This document shows, one piece after another, positions 63,776-64,000 of a DNA stretch of 64,000 bases. A program made the translations under genes and the position numbers. The stretch is from contig JAPTYO010000003.1 of NCBI GenBank assembly GCA_036873135.1, positions 22,158,001 to 22,222,000 of the forward strand, written 5' to 3'. This stretch comes from Clarkia xantiana subsp. parviflora (lineage: Eukaryota > Streptophyta > Magnoliopsida > Myrtales > Onagraceae). Position 1 is the stretch's first letter, and each line of letters opens with the position of its first letter. The notes below the pieces were generated by a model that saw nothing but the letters and a program-made list of their open reading frames with translations, was not told where the DNA came from and searched no databases.

Positions 63776-64000
63776 TCAGTCAGAACCTTCGGGGGAGTCA
63801 CCCTCACCCCCTGAAGCTGAACCGCCAGCGGAAATAGATGAGGAAGAGGAATCTGAGGTACCAATCTCCACAGGTGTAGCATCCACCTGGGCTGGGGCAG
63901 CCTCGTCTGCAACAGCAGCCTGGCCCATCAGAACAGTCGCGTAGCCAGTGGCATATGGCCCAAAGTCACCAAGGTCACCAAACGGGAACTGAGGATCAAT
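63776..64000 (-). CDS. C-terminal end of an antisense ORF of the retrotransposon, cut by the window edge
   Basis: Read on the minus strand from the right edge, 74 codons are open to a TGA at 63776-63778. The protein piece begins DPQFPFGDLGDFGPYATGYA, is Ala/Val-rich, and ends in an acidic Ser/Gly tail (SDSSSSSISAGGSASGGEGD then SPEGSD). Tat-lineage Ty3/gypsy elements are known to carry an extra antisense ORF between pol and the 3' LTR; position and orientation fit that. The composition is typical of a disordered tail, so the match to that ORF is not proven by domain content. The start lies outside the window. Confidence 0.5.
   Translation of the reverse strand: MDPQFPFGDLGDFGPYATGYATVLMGQAAVADEAAPAQVDATPVEIGTSDSSSSSISAGGSASGGEGDSPEGSD

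Noticed and set aside
62255..64000. Reverse transcriptase, RNase H or integrase
   Set aside because: No YxDD-type, DEDD or HHCC/DDE motifs were seen on either strand up to the window end.

Overview
This is a nuclear contig from a dicot-type flowering plant. The genes carry many short GT-AG introns in AT-rich DNA. One plant cytosolic tRNA-Gln gene is present, small transposons are abundant, and a Ty3/gypsy retrotransposon runs off the right edge. I cannot name the species. All exon models were built by hand from reading frame, splice sites and protein family knowledge. Three large models close in frame at close to the length I recall for their Arabidopsis counterparts: REV3 1920 aa, MIRO1 647 aa, KIN-14S 774 aa.

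Layout. 1-4.2 kb: AT-rich DNA with MITE-like elements, ending in a hAT-type element (3305-4168, exact 8-bp target duplication) that carries a fragment of a leucine-rich-repeat gene. 4.5-6.7 kb (+): PP1 catalytic subunit of the TOPP8 type. 9.1-10.9 kb (-): a stand-alone myosin-I TH1-domain gene whose frame is off by one base at one splice junction. 11.0-13.0 kb: a tRNA-derived SINE and a direct duplication of about 0.9 kb, both copies holding the same MITE. 15.0-15.8 kb (-): intronless C2-domain SRC2-like gene. 17.6 kb: tRNA-Gln(UUG). 18.1-20.5 kb (-): short SANT-domain relative of ALWAYS EARLY (LIN-9) proteins. 22.1-34.7 kb (-): complete REV3, the catalytic subunit of DNA polymerase zeta. 36.0-36.7 kb: orphan coiled-coil ORF. 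37.1-41.0 kb (+): kinesin-14 (KIN-14S type). 41.9-46.0 kb (-): GUX/PGSIP glycosyltransferase. 49.0-55.8 kb (-): MIRO1 mitochondrial Rho GTPase. 58.0-64.0 kb: a Tat-type Ty3/gypsy element with 5' LTR, primer-binding site, a gag-protease-gag' ORF, a hairpin-forming minisatellite block and an antisense ORF cut by the window end. No reverse transcriptase or integrase is seen.

The genes are mainly housekeeping: cell cycle and cytoskeleton (TOPP8, ALY-like, KIN-14S), translesion DNA synthesis (REV3), cell wall (GUX) and mitochondrial dynamics (MIRO1). E2F-type sites lie upstream of REV3 and of the ALY-like gene. From memory, MIRO1, KIN-14S, ALY1 and TOPP8 sit together in Arabidopsis around At5g27540-At5g27840, so the window looks like a collinear block enlarged by other genes and transposons. 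Most space between genes and inside long introns is foldback MITEs: a Mutator-like family with 9-bp target duplications, hAT elements with 8-bp duplications, and one CACTA-type element.

The least ordinary structures are in the retrotransposon: an LTR array of palindromes with CCTAGG centres exactly 34 bp apart, a second gag-like module after the protease, and a minisatellite whose units keep a hairpin by paired changes.
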